A DNA stretch of 64,000 nucleotides from Rebecca billardiae RCC1528 (taxonomy: Eukaryota; Haptophyta), in assembly GCA_965240325.2 (NCBI GenBank), contig OZ251222.1, forward strand, positions 2,046,001 to 2,110,000, read 5' to 3'. Under the pieces are notes generated by a model. The model had not been told where the DNA came from, did no database searches, and saw nothing but the letters and a program-made list of their open reading frames with translations. Of the stretch, positions 38,651 to 49,667 are shown piece after piece. The number at the start of each line of letters is the position of its first letter. Position 1 is the first letter of the stretch. The position numbers and the translations under genes are program-made.

Positions 38651-38987
38651 CAGTACAGTAACGTTCGCCAGCGGATCCGGTGAGTGTCCGGTCCGTGCCT
38701 CATCTCACCACCGTGCAGCTTTGGAAGTTACTCGATCCCGGAGGCACCGACGCACCGTCCTCCCAGCGACCGTCTCGGCCTTGATTCCCTGGAATCTAAT
38801 CACACTTGCTTCCTTGCTGTCCCGTCCAGCCTCATTGATCAGCGCTCGCGAAGCAGAATCAAGCCGACATCACGTGCTGCTGTTTTGTCCTCTCTGTCAC
38901 AGCGGCGCGTCGAGCCCCCTCGCGATCTCGGTCATCACCTCCCTCCCACGGCTACCAGCAGCGCCAAGCCGCGAGGTCTCCAGAGAA

Positions 38988-41261
38988 ATGAACGAGCACC
39001 TGCTCTTTCCAAACCCTGTGTCGCCGGCCACCCGAGACGAGATCATTGAGTGGCACCGCTGGCTCCACGGCGTTCACGACGGCGGCGGCCTCACCGCTTA
39101 CGAGATCATCAACCTGCGCAAAGACCATGCGACGGTGTTCCACGAGAACGTGGAGGAGTTTGTGCGGCAGCAAGTCCACAATCTGCGGCGTAGCTTTCAC
39201 CCCGACAGGCACGGCCAGGCTGGAGCCGATCTGCTCGAGATGTGCAACCAGATCACGAGCCTTGTCAACGAGGCGGCGCAAACTCTCGCCACGCCAGCGA
39301 GCCGGCAAACATACAACGTCGCGGTCGGATTGCAAACTTTCGATGGGAGGGACGCCACGATGGGCGCGCACGGCGGGATCAACCACGCGCTCCTGGAAGG
39401 CGCCTACGGCAGAGTGCGCCGGGCTCTGGACCGCGTGAGCGCCAACCTCGAGCTCGAGCTGCCCAAGATTGTCGTCGTCGGGCTGGAGTCGTCCGGCAAG
39501 AGCTCCACGCTCGAGCGATTGGCGATGCGGCAAGCCTTCCCGCGGGGCGAGCTGTTCACCACGCGCATGCCCATTTGCATGAAGCTGCGCCACCGCACGC
39601 ACGAGAACATTGTCATCCTCAGACACGTCCGGCTGGCCCAGCACGGCATGCCGCGCGAAACCTTGCAGGAGCTGCATGTCGAGCAGCCGTCCGCGTTTGA
39701 ATCCGCAGACCGTGCCGCACAGGCTGTGGTGCAGGATATCGTGCCTGTGGGCGTGATCGCCAGGGCGATTCAGGACTTCGTGCTCCACCAGCACCCCAAC
39801 GACACGGGGCGCAGCATCCTCACCGACGAGGTGATCGAGATCGAGATCCGCGCTCCGAATGTGCCCGAGCTGGAGCTGGTCGACTTGCCCGGCATCGTCG
39901 AGGTGCCGCAGGAGACGCGCCGCGCCTCGCTCGAGTGCACGCGCCGATATTTGCGCGACCCCAGCTGCCTCGTCCTGTGCGTGCTCTCGGCGGGGCCGGA
40001 CACGCTGCGCTCGAACGGCATGCTGCGCATCTTGGAGGAGGAGGCATCGCCGCAGAATCGCCTGTGGGAGCGCACGATTCTGGTGCTGACTAAGGTGGAC
40101 ATGCAGCACGGCGCCGGAGCCACCGCGCACTGGCGAGCCAGGCTCGGCGGTCGTCTGACCCCGGGTGCGGATGAGCTTGAGGACATCCCGGTGCGCCGGA
40201 TCGTGCCGTTGGTGAATCGCGACGCGGGCGCAGGCGCTGAGCTCGCTGATCTCCTGGCCGCGCTCAACGCCGAGAGAGCGTGGATGCAGCAGTGGTGCGC
40301 GGGGCATCCGCATCTCGGCTTCCGTGCGGATGACATGGGCATCAAAGGCCTTCTGCAGCACCTCTCTCACCTCGCGAACCTCCACATCCAGACGAGCTGG
40401 GTGCCTGCGAATCGGCAGCGCTTGCAAGGCATGCGCGAGAACGAGCTTCTCGAGAGGCGCAATCTTGGCGAAGCACCCGGTCGGCTGGAGCTGCTAGCTG
40501 TGCTGCGCGAGGCACAATCGGCGTCGGTGTCGCATCTCGTTATGGGTGACCGCCGGGACCGTCGGGACCGCGGCCACGAGGGCGTCTCGTACATCCGATG
40601 GGACGGCTGCTTTGAATGGTTGCCGAAGCAGCTGGACGCGTGCATGGACCTGGCGACACCGGCTGCGCAGCGAATGGACGAGCTGCTCGGGCAGTCCTCT
40701 CGCGATAACGACTGGGCATGTGTGCTGCTGCTGTCGCACGCGACCTCGAAGCTCCTGCAGGAGCATCTTCGCGCGGGTATCGTGGACACGCTCAAGCGAG
40801 TCGTCGACGAGGCGGCGGTGAACAGTCATGCGCTCCCCATCAAGCTCTCGCGATTTGCACGCCTTCGAGCGGCTTTGGTGCGGCGCGTGGAGACGAGTCA
40901 GGCTCTCGCCGATTCGATCATCCGACTGCGCTCCCTGATCGAGAACCACCCCATGGTGAGCGACTTGGCTGCAGCGAGCCTGGAGTCGGCGGGGGGCCGG
41001 ACGGAGCAGAGGATGAGCATCACGCAGGGCCAGATTCTGAGCCTCATCAGGCGCATGGCTATGCAGCACTGCCTGCTGCCAGTGCTCCAGGATGATCGTG
41101 GCGAGCTCTTCGAGACCGCCACGGTGACGGGAGACGGCGGCGATGTGGTCCTCGAGGAGGATGGAGAGCACGCGCGTCTCCGCGAGGCGCGCACAAACCA
41201 GATCGCGAGCCTCGACGACGCTCTTGCCGTCATCGAGGATCTGGCCGGCGGGCAAGCGTAG
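38988..41261 (+). CDS. J-domain / dynamin-type GTPase fusion
   Basis: 757 aa from the ATG at 38988; the frame is open further upstream but runs into the tRNA-like repeat and is not protein-like. Residues about 30-115 look like a DnaJ domain: helix II QQVHNLRRSFHPDRHGQ with the HPD motif at 71-73, then ITSLVNEAAQTLATPASRQT as helices III/IV. Residues about 155-400 form a dynamin-family G domain: P-loop GLESSGKSS (165-173), DLPG (299-302) and TKVD (368-371), with switch-I-like Thr in LFTTRMP. The remainder is helical, as in dynamin stalks. Dynamins remodel membranes and J domains activate Hsp70, which uncoats clathrin; a single protein doing both would couple scission to disassembly (inference). 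Confidence 0.82.
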   Translation: MNEHLLFPNPVSPATRDEIIEWHRWLHGVHDGGGLTAYEIINLRKDHATVFHENVEEFVRQQVHNLRRSFHPDRHGQAGADLLEMCNQITSLVNEAAQTLATPASRQTYNVAVGLQTFDGRDATMGAHGGINHALLEGAYGRVRRALDRVSANLELELPKIVVVGLESSGKSSTLERLAMRQAFPRGELFTTRMPICMKLRHRTHENIVILRHVRLAQHGMPRETLQELHVEQPSAFESADRAAQAVVQDIVPVGVIARAIQDFVLHQHPNDTGRSILTDEVIEIEIRAPNVPELELVDLPGIVEVPQETRRASLECTRRYLRDPSCLVLCVLSAGPDTLRSNGMLRILEEEASPQNRLWERTILVLTKVDMQHGAGATAHWRARLGGRLTPGADELEDIPVRRIVPLVNRDAGAGAELADLLAALNAERAWMQQWCAGHPHLGFRADDMGIKGLLQHLSHLANLHIQTSWVPANRQRLQGMRENELLERRNLGEAPGRLELLAVLREAQSASVSHLVMGDRRDRRDRGHEGVSYIRWDGCFEWLPKQLDACMDLATPAAQRMDELLGQSSRDNDWACVLLLSHATSKLLQEHLRAGIVDTLKRVVDEAAVNSHALPIKLSRFARLRAALVRRVETSQALADSIIRLRSLIENHPMVSDLAAASLESAGGRTEQRMSITQGQILSLIRRMAMQHCLLPVLQDDRGELFETATVTGDGGDVVLEEDGEHARLREARTNQIASLDDALAVIEDLAGGQA

Positions 41262-41524
41262 CCTGACAATATTGCCATTCGATATCAGTTACACGACCGC
41301 GTATGAGCTATTATATATATTTATATAATAATAACAATACTAATACTAATAGATTATGAGCGCTCTGAGACTGCTCTGCTGTTCACTTTCGGCAGCGACC
41401 GCAGCGAGGTCATGGGCTCATGGTCCATTGGTCATGCGCAGCTCATCGTCACTCAATTCGTCCCTCATCATTATTATTCGATCACTTTATTCATCAGCAT
41501 AGTAAAACTGTCGTAGCAGTCCGA

Positions 41525-41559
<35 letters not shown>

Positions 41560-41614
41560 GACTCTCTCTCTCTCTCGAACTAGCTAGTAACTCAGTCACA
41601 CAGTTAGTGACTCA

Positions 41615-41820
41615 GACTAATTCTATGATTTAAAGACACAGGTACGAGGGCGCAGCTCTCCTGATTCGTCTGTCGAAGTACTGATGATTGGAGGCGGAGC
41701 AGGATGTCCGCGGAGCGCGTTGGCCGTGGGTGAGGGAGTCGTCGCCGATGCTGAATGCTGATCACACGGAGGTAGTGGGCGCCCAGGGATGCTCAGCCGT
41801 CGTCGGTGGATCTCTTCTTC
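41615..41820 (+). repeat. Dispersed repeat, copy 2
   Basis: Matches 59360-59545 in the same orientation: CTAATTCTATGATTTAAAGA, GTCGAAGTACTGAT, GGATGTCCGCGGAGC.CGTT, GGCCGTGGGTGAGGGAGTCG and CGGAGGTAGTGGGCGCCCAG are shared. The two copies differ by small indels. Confidence 0.8.
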
Positions 41821-41960
41821 GACAATTCTCGTGATCCACAAGACGGCACGGCTGATTCTCGGCTGCCGCAGCTAGAGTATTGCCAGATGTAGTTATAAGT
41901 AAACGGTCGTCACTATTATTATAGTCATCATATACGAGATCGCATGATCGAGAATACTCG

Positions 41961-42007
<47 letters not shown>

Positions 42008-42029
42008 CATATACACACACATATATATA

Positions 42030-42368
<339 letters not shown>

Positions 42369-42657
42369 CGGTAGTAGCAGGCTGATGTAAGGCACTACTC
42401 ATACTTCATAGTGTCAGTGTCGATCCGTTCTGACAGCATGCAGTATTTAACGCGGTAATAATCCCGTGACGAGCCGGCCGTCGGGCTAGTGCCTAGTCGG
42501 GCTCCGCCTCAGCGACGGTCCTTCGAGCCGTACTGTGCCAGCGGCCAGCCAGCCGGGCCACGGGGCCCCGTCGGCCGCATCAGATTCAGGGGGAAGCCGT
42601 GGTCGTCTGAGAGTCTGAGACGCCCAAGGCCCAGTGCGAGGCATCGCGCCGCGCGCG

Positions 42658-45374
42658 TCAGCCGCTCGACGCCAGCTTGTCCGCCATCTCCTGCCGCTTC
42701 GCCTCGCACAGAGCCTCGACGACCTCGGCCTCGAGCGCGTCCGGCTTGAGGCAGCGCTCGTGCGCGCTCGTCATCACCTCGTCGACGAGCGCCTGCAGCG
42801 AGATGCCGTCCTCGACGCAGTCCTGCATCGTCCAGCGCAGCATCGTCATGTCCACCTGCAGCTGCTGGTACCCGTGCTGGCTGAGCGTGCACAGCCGCAC
42901 GAGCTCGTACAGCGCTTTGAGCGCCAGCGTGAGCACGCGCCCGGCCGCGGCGCGCGTGCTACCGACCGCGTGGGCCAGGATCGGCACCTGCGAACGGCCG
43001 GGTGGCGCGGCGGCGGGGCGGGACGAGCGCGCGGCGGCGGGTTGGCACACACGCGCGCGCCGTTCGCCCGCGGCGCGTGCCACGCGCGGCGCACCTTCTG
43101 CGAGAACATCCGGTCGATGTCGGACTGGATGACGGAGGCGGACATCTGGCCCTGCCGCAGCCGTGACGCGTACACCTTTTGCGCAGGCAGCGCGCCCGTG
43201 GGCGACCAGAGCTGCTTGGCTGTGGTCGGCACGCTGGGCGGGACGGGCGCGCCGCCCGGCGTCGCGCCGCTCGGCTGCGCGGCCTCCGGGTACAGCCGCT
43301 CGAACGTGCCAAGCACGCGCGCCACGTGCCGCACGACCGTGTCCACGCACGCCGACACGGAGCGCGGGCGCGGCAGGCCGAGCCAGTCGGTCTGCACAAA
43401 GAAAGAGCGCATCTCCTCGGCGAGATCGCCCGCGAGCAGGTCGACGCACTGGATGTTGAGCGCCTCCGACGCGTCCTCCAGCTGCAGGACGACCGAGCTC
43501 ACCTGCGCCACGTGGGCGCGCGGCGCGCGCGCGCGCGCGCACGCGCCAGCACGATTGTCGGCCACGGGTGCGAGGGTGCACGCAGGGGCAGCCACCGCGC
43601 GTCTTGTCACGCGCACGGCTCAGCTGCGCATCGCGCAGCGGGCGCGCGCGCGTACCGGCAGCGGGGCAGCGAACTCGGCCTGGGCGAACATGAGGTGCCC
43701 GGACACGATGCGTTGCATGTCCGTGCGCACGCGCGTCGCCAGCTCCGTGCACAGCGCGCACGAGAGGAACGCGGCGGACGCAGCGCGCCACGCCTCAGCG
43801 CGGCCGTCGGCAGCGCCGCTCGCGGCGCCTGCGCGCTCGGATGGCGCGCCGCGCGCCGGCGCGAGGTCGGCTCGGCGCAGGCTCAGGACAAAGTCGCGGA
43901 GGCTGGCGAGCAGCTGGTTGACCGCCTCGCGCACCAGGCCCTGCCCTGGCAGCGCGAGCAGCAGCGGGCGGGTCGACTGCATCGTCGAGTCGATGAGGCC
44001 CATCACCGCGCCCGCCGCCTTGCCGACCGCTTCGTGAACCGCATCGGCGAGCACGAGCGCCTCGCCGCCCGACGAGGCGGCCGAGGCGTCGGCGCAGAGA
44101 TCGGACGCTGCGGCGAGGCTGCGCTCGCCGAGGAGCGCCATCTCGCTGCTGATCCCCGCGCGCGCGAGCCCCGCGCCCAGCGCGCACGCGCGCGGCACGA
44201 GCGCGTCGAGCGGCGCGGACGCCTCTGCGCCGCCCTCGGCAATGGTGCGCGCCGCGTCCGTCAGCGCGCGGATCGCGCACGTGAGGGGCTCGATGTCGGG
44301 CGAAGGCCCGACCTGGGCGGCCTTCACCGCGTCGGTCGTCATCTGCGCGAACGTGTCGAACGTCTCGTGCACGCTCTGCTCCAGCGCGCCCCGCTTGTGC
44401 TCGGTGCCCGCGCTGTGGTGCGGGGCGTCCGAACCGCCGGCCGCCGCCGCCGCCGCGCCGCCGCCGCCGAGGAAGAGCATGGCAAAGGCGCGCACGTACT
44501 CGAGGGTCGCGGGCACGTACTCGGCGGCGACCTGCGCGTAGTACGCCTCGAACTCGTCCGCGCTCGCGCCGGCGCCGGGCTGCGCAGACGCCGGCAGCGC
44601 CGCGAGCCGCTTGAGCACGAGCGCGCGGGAGCGCGAGACAAAGCGGTGCAGCAGGTCGTCCTCGTTGCCCTGCAGCTGCAGCAGCAGCCGCACGCTCTCG
44701 GCGAGCTTGGGCGCCGGGGTGCTCTCGGCGCCGATCAGGTCGGAGAGCTTGTGCTTGAGCCGGCCCATGATGTCCACCGCCTCGTCGTGGATCGGCTGGA
44801 ACGACGCGAGGTGGCCGTAGTGCTTGAGGATGTTGGTGGCGGCGTGGTAGAAGTGCACCGCCTTCTCGTGCTCGCCCGCCTCGATGCACTCCTGCAGCTT
44901 GGTCGGCAGGTCGAAGAGGAACTGGAGCTTGACGAGAAGCTTGCGCACCCCGTTCAGCTGCTCGAGCTGCCCGCGGCGGCCGGTCACGTTGGACGCGATC
45001 GCGCGGTTGGACTCGATGATCGTCTCCATGTTGGTCGCGAGCTGGTTCATCTGCTCCTCCATGCCCTCGACCTTCTGCTTCATCGCGCGGATGGTGTCGG
45101 TGGCGGAGATGAACTTGTTGTAGTTCTCGTACACCAGCATCTGCATGTCCGAGTCCAGGCTCTTGATCTCCGTCACCATGTCGTTGCCCTTGCGCACGAG
45201 GTCCGAGAGCGACTGATTCTCGAGCAGCTGGTTCACATACTTGTCCGCGTTGAAGTTGGGGCCGTCCACGTCGAGGGGGTCGGCTGAGCTGCCACCCACG
45301 CCGTAGTACGAGCTGAGCAGGCCGCGCGTGCGGCGCTCGCGAGGCCGCTCGTCCCGCGAACGCTCGTCCGCCAT
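42658..45374 (-). CDS. VPS51: VPS51, GARP/EARP tethering complex subunit
   Basis: Exons are 45374-43656, 43502-43095 and 42987-42658, giving 818 aa (human about 780). Introns are 153 bp (GTACGC...GCGCAG) and 107 bp (GTGCGC...TTCGCAG), both phase 0. The N-terminal VPS51/EXO84/COG1-type region is diagnostic: NADKYVNQLLENQSLSDLVR, LDSDMQMLVYENYNKFISA, IRAMKQKVEGMEEQMNQL, and LQFLFDLPTKLQECI. The C-terminal exon ends in a helix (AEVVEALCEAKRQEMADKLA). VPS51 joins VPS52-53-54 to tether endosome-derived vesicles at the trans-Golgi. It is head-to-head with COA5, 250 bp between start codons. An Ala/Gly run at about residue 300 is a local insertion. Confidence 0.92.
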
Positions 45375-45624
45375 CCGCCCCACCGCCGAGGCGCCGATCT
45401 CCTGTTGGAGCGAGGCGCCGCCGAGCTCTCGCTGGTCGTCGATCGCTCGGCGCGGCAAATTCCGCCGCGGCCGAAAATGATGGCGGCGCGCTGAATCTCT
45501 TGCACGGCATTTCCGCCATTTAGAAACTAGCACGAGAAAATACGCCATCATCATCATCGCGAGCGGGTGCCAGGCATCTCGAGTCGTCGTCGTCGCCGTT
45601 GGGGCGCGCGACGAGCGCGCCGCG

Positions 45625-45894
45625 ATGGCGAACTCGTGCACGAAGCAGAGGGAAGCGCTGCTGAAATGCCTCTCCCAGACGGAGTGCATGGCGAAGGGTG
45701 GCACTGTGGAGGAATGCCTCAACCTGACCGACGAGGAAGGGGGATGCATGTCCGCGCGTATCTCGTACATGCAGTGCAAGCGAGGTCAGCTTGACATGCG
45801 CAACCGCTTCAAGGGAAACAACATCGCGGGCCTCAGTATTCCCACCACCGCGAAGCAAGCGAGCGAGGCAGACAGCGGCTCTGCCAGGGAATGA
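45625..45894 (+). CDS. COA5: Cytochrome c oxidase assembly factor 5 (PET191 family)
   Basis: 89 aa. It is a compact twin-Cys protein: CTKQREALLKCLSQTECM, EECLNLTDEEGGC, and the family-specific YMQCKRGQLDMRNRFKGN. The PET191/COA5 signature ECKRxxxDxRxRFxG near residue 50-65 is clearly kept. The protein is imported into the mitochondrial intermembrane space, where its CX9C/CX10C-type cysteines are oxidised by the MIA40 pathway, and is needed for complex IV assembly. Length is close to the family norm. It shares a 250-bp intergenic region with VPS51. Confidence 0.93.
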   Translation: MANSCTKQREALLKCLSQTECMAKGGTVEECLNLTDEEGGCMSARISYMQCKRGQLDMRNRFKGNNIAGLSIPTTAKQASEADSGSARE

Positions 45895-47595
45895 CAACAA
45901 GATCGTTCGGGGGAGTGCTAGCCTTTGGATACCATGTTCGCCTGCGGAGCAACGATGTGCACGCACGGAGCTGGGCTTCATCTGTTGCTGCCAGGTCGCT
46001 TGATGCGGCTACGATGGCGTCGACAATTGCACTCGAATCATCTGTTCTGAATGGAGCACGCGTGCCGGTCCAAACAACGCATCGGGACTCCCCACAACTC
46101 ACTTCACATGGTGGGGGATTGTGCCGTCCCGCGTCCGGGCCGGCGCGGCTTGTTGAAGTTGATTGAACCGAGTCCAGAGATGATCGACTGAAGGGTGCCT
46201 GTGCTGCATGTGCGCCTCATGTGATTCGCAGTCGCGTACATAACGAATGTATCTCCTAGCTGAATGAATCCTGCGCTACGACTACAGTAGCTAATAATTA
46301 AAATAAATGCAGCAACCCTCCCCGGGCCTCGTCACTCGTCAGTCGACAGTCGTCGTCACAATCATCAAGGCTCTTTCGAATTCGGAAAGGTCCGCGGTAC
46401 TGCGGTACTGGCTACTGCCGGTATTTAGCTACCCGGGTCCCCGCGGAGCCGCGGCCGGCCGGGCGGGCCGGCCGCGCCCGCCGCGATCGACCGAGTCAAT
46501 CGCGAGTCAAGCTGTCAGGCTCGGAAGTCCGATGACGGGCCGTCACGCCGAGATGACTGTCAGACTGATGTCATCACTGATGAAGCCTCGCCCGCCGCGA
46601 TCGACCGAGTCCGACTGGCGAGTCACTGTCAGGCTCCGAAGTCCGATGACGGGCCGTCACGCCGAGCTGACTGTCAGGCTGATGTCATCACTGATGAAGC
46701 CTCGCGTCGCCGACCTTCTCGTATTGGCGAAACTCAGTCTAAGCTAACTATATGTACTCAGTCTAGCTGTGTACAGTAGTCAGTACTGTAGTGTGTCTGT
46801 CTGACAGCTAGACTGTCTGTACTACGACTGACTACCTGCTCATCGATCGGCCTAGCTGCCAGTGTGTCAATCGGCGGACACGAGTTCACAGCTAGGCTAC
46901 AAGTGGCTCTGGTCCCAGACGGTGCTGCGGGTGCACTGTGTCAAGGTGATGCTGATGAGTATTCACAGACACAGCCTGACAGTGATGATGACTGTGATCA
47001 TCAACGGTGTAGCTACCTCCGTATATTACCACAGACAGTAACACAGTTGCCAAGTCGCTGCGGAGTCCGGATCGATTCACTGCATGAGCAGCTTGCCAGT
47101 ATCGATTCGGTACGATGATATGATGCGATGATGAGTGTGACGAGTGAGTAGTACTAGTAGTAGCAGTAGACAGTAGTCCCGGTCCTCGGCCGCCCTGCTG
47201 ACGGACGAGCAGCACTTGGCGAGGACGCGGACCCGCCGTCAACTACGCCAACTGTGGCCCGGTCGCTCCGCCCCGGCCCCGCACCCAGCTTCGGACAGCT
47301 ACCACCCAGCTGCTAGTAAGCTAACTGGCTGCTGCTTCACTGAGACTTTAGAACGCGGACTGGTCTAGCTTGACGAGAGTGAGGGCTATATATATATATA
47401 CGATGATATATATGCGCTAATTGATGCGCGCTGCCGCGGCCGTGCTCAGGGCCAGGCGGAGCAACTGCTGTTCACGGTGAGTCTGCCGCGCGTCGCTCAG
47501 AGCGTAACCTCTCGCGCGTCGCCATTCGTCGTCATGTAGTGAGCTTCTGAGCTCGGCACCAGCATGCTGATGGCAAGCAGCAGGAGATTGGAAGC
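45895..47595. other. Gene-poor region with a 114-bp tandem duplication
   Basis: 1.7 kb without recognised genes between COA5 and the transporter. It includes the tandem duplication listed at 46477, short TA runs at 47388-47412, and many small self-similar CAGT/ACTG phrases (46740-46860). Confidence 0.55.
46477..46703 (+). repeat. Two-copy tandem repeat, 114-bp unit
   Basis: CCCGCCGCGATCGACCGAGT begins copies at 46477 and 46591. Both continue through GTCCGATGACGGGCCGTCAC and GATGTCATCACTGATGAAGC with few differences. It is unrelated in sequence to the 114-bp coding repeat at 4071-5790. Confidence 0.88.
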
Positions 47596-49341
47596 TCAGC
47601 TGTCAGCAGCGAGTGAGCCGGCGGCGCGAGCAGCAGCCGTTGGGGCCTCGGTACCTGCCAATGGTGGCGAGGCTGCGAGCACGTTCTCGCCTCCGTCTAG
47701 GAGGCTGTGGGTGAGCTCAGGCCGCGGCTGCCACGAGCGCAGCCTCTGCCTCGTCGGGATTGTCGAGGCGAGGGCCCCCGTTACTCGCATGCATGCACAG
47801 CGAAGTGAGGTCGTGAGCTCGGATCGCCTGTACGCTGCCGTCACCACAGCTGCGATGACCACCACGCGTGCAAGGGCAGCAGCCGGCAGCTGGCATAGCA
47901 CGGCCGTGTTGATGACGACCGCCGCGACGGGCAGTAGCGGCACAAGTGGGCACGCGAACACCCCGGCAGGCGCATCATCGTACAAGTGGCGCGAGCACAG
48001 CGCGATGGCCGCGCCGAGTGCTGCTGAGCCGCCGATCAGGATGCACGGGAGCGGCCACACGCCCGCGCGCGGCAAGCCCGACGCTGCTGCGGTCGATGCG
48101 ACGGCCGCGACGAGCGTGCCGTGCATCTCGTTGCTGCGCCCGCCACTCACCAGGCCGTGCGCGCGCAGCAGCAGCAGAGACACGGCGGTGAGCAAGTACG
48201 AGAGAACGACCCCGGCGCTCAGGAGCGAAGCCAGCGCGCTCACCTCAAGGGCGCCGCTGAGCACAACGGCTACGGCGCCGCACCAGAGCTGCGCATGCAC
48301 GGGCGTGGCCGCCGCGCCGCGCACCTGCATCAGCCAGCGCGACCACCACGCCCGGCCGCCGTCTGTGCGCGCCATCGAGAGGTACAGCCGCGCCTGCGCG
48401 TACAGGCCGACGAGCCCGCCCGTCGCGATACCGATGGCCGCGCCAGCGTCCACCAGGGGTGCGACCCAGGTGGCGGACGCGCGGCCCGCAAAGAGCTGCG
48501 CCATCGGCGCGGAGACGTCGATTCGGTCGTACCTGGTCGCCCCTGTCAGCAGCGCCGACACGGCGACGTACAGCACCGCGCACGTCAGGATGCAGACGCA
48601 GATCCCTATGGGCACATCGCGCTGCGGTCGGAGGGCTTCCTCCGCCGCAAAGGCGATGCAGTCAAAGCCCGTGAAGGCGAAGAAGACGAGAGCCGTCGCC
48701 TCGGCGACGGGTGCTGGCCCGCACGGCGCGAACGGCAGCCAGTTCGTGGGGCGCACGAGCCCCGCGCCCGCGGCGATCACGATGGCCACGATGCCGAGCT
48801 TGAGCGCGCACAGGCAGTTGTTCAGCCTGGCGCTATGCTGGACGCCGCAGCACAGCACCGCGGAGGCGACGACGTTGAGGGTGGGCGCGAGCACGCTGAG
48901 CGAGAGGACGCCAGCCACCGGCCACGCCGCCAGGACGGCTGGGACACGAAAGCCTGCCGGAAGCATCGCTTTCACAGCTGCAACCGCATAGACGGCAAAC
49001 GAGCGGCTGCCCACCGCCGCACCGACGTGGTAATCAGCGAGGAGGTTCGCCGCGCAGATAGTAGCCGGTATCTCGCCGAGCGCCGCGCGCACGTACACGT
49101 ACGCCCCGCCTGACACTGGGTAGCGCCCACTCAGCTCGGCGAAGCAGAGTCCGTTCAGCAAGCAGGCACCTGCGGCGAGGGCAAACGCAAGCACAACTGC
49201 TGGGCCAGCGTCGCGCGCGGCGATGCCTGTGATGAAGAAGATGCCCGAGCCGACAGACGCGCCGATACCGAGCAGGCACATGGAAACCAGCCCGAGATGC
49301 GGCTTGAGCGCTCCATCGCCGCCATTCAGCGCTGGCGTCAT
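47596..49341 (-). CDS. Cationic amino-acid transporter (APC superfamily, CAT-like)
   Basis: 581 aa from the ATG at 49341; the frame is open about 29 codons further up, only to a TTG, so an upstream exon is possible. The protein is strongly hydrophobic with roughly 13-14 predicted membrane helices. TM1 carries the substrate-site motif GIGASVGSGIFFITG, TM2-3 continue GPAVVLAFALAAGAC and FAELSGRYPVSGGAYVYV, and TM6 has FFAFTGFDCIAFAAEEA. These are hallmarks of SLC7/CAT-type proton- or sodium-coupled amino-acid transporters at the plasma membrane or vacuole. Substrate preference (Arg/Lys against neutral) cannot be read. The C-terminal tail is cytosolic and contains DGGENVLAASPP. Confidence 0.88.
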   Translation of the reverse strand: MTPALNGGDGALKPHLGLVSMCLLGIGASVGSGIFFITGIAARDAGPAVVLAFALAAGACLLNGLCFAELSGRYPVSGGAYVYVRAALGEIPATICAANLLADYHVGAAVGSRSFAVYAVAAVKAMLPAGFRVPAVLAAWPVAGVLSLSVLAPTLNVVASAVLCCGVQHSARLNNCLCALKLGIVAIVIAAGAGLVRPTNWLPFAPCGPAPVAEATALVFFAFTGFDCIAFAAEEALRPQRDVPIGICVCILTCAVLYVAVSALLTGATRYDRIDVSAPMAQLFAGRASATWVAPLVDAGAAIGIATGGLVGLYAQARLYLSMARTDGGRAWWSRWLMQVRGAAATPVHAQLWCGAVAVVLSGALEVSALASLLSAGVVLSYLLTAVSLLLLRAHGLVSGGRSNEMHGTLVAAVASTAAASGLPRAGVWPLPCILIGGSAALGAAIALCSRHLYDDAPAGVFACPLVPLLPVAAVVINTAVLCQLPAAALARVVVIAAVVTAAYRRSELTTSLRCACMRVTGALASTIPTRQRLRSWQPRPELTHSLLDGGENVLAASPPLAGTEAPTAAARAAGSLAADS

Positions 49342-49667
49342 CCACACCTTGTCGGCCACCTTTGCGGCCGGCCGTCCGGTCGCCTCGATCGGCGGCGCTC
49401 GTCGTTCGGGCAGACGGGCACTCGTCAAAGATGCCCAGCGAAATACTGTAGCGCTTTTAAAAGCATTGTATTTAGGAGAACGGCATCATCTTCCTGGTCA
49501 TCATCAAGAACTCGCACGCGCGGTGTGGGCGTGTGGCACAGTGTCATGCAGCGAGCATCTCGTCAATCATCATCCCGGGAGGCCCCGGAGACCGCCATCA
49601 CTAGCACCGAAGTATGGCAAACTAGTGAGTGCTGCACGGACCAAACGCGGCCAGCCCCCGTGAGCAC
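49342..49667. promoter_or_regulatory. Presumed transporter promoter region
   Basis: 326 bp between the end of the TDP1-like gene and the transporter ATG, both on the minus strand. An A/T-rich patch (ACTGTAGCGCTTTTAAAAGC at 49446-49465) lies about 110-125 bp upstream of the transporter start. Assigned only by position. Confidence 0.3.

Noticed and set aside
38592-38987. N-terminal extension of the J-dynamin protein
   Set aside because: Upstream in-frame codons overlap a tRNA-like repeat and do not look like protein; the ATG at 38988 sits just before the J-like domain.
43179-45287. Plus-strand frame of about 700 codons opposite VPS51
   Set aside because: Shadow frame; the minus strand encodes the clear VPS51 signature and has consistent introns.
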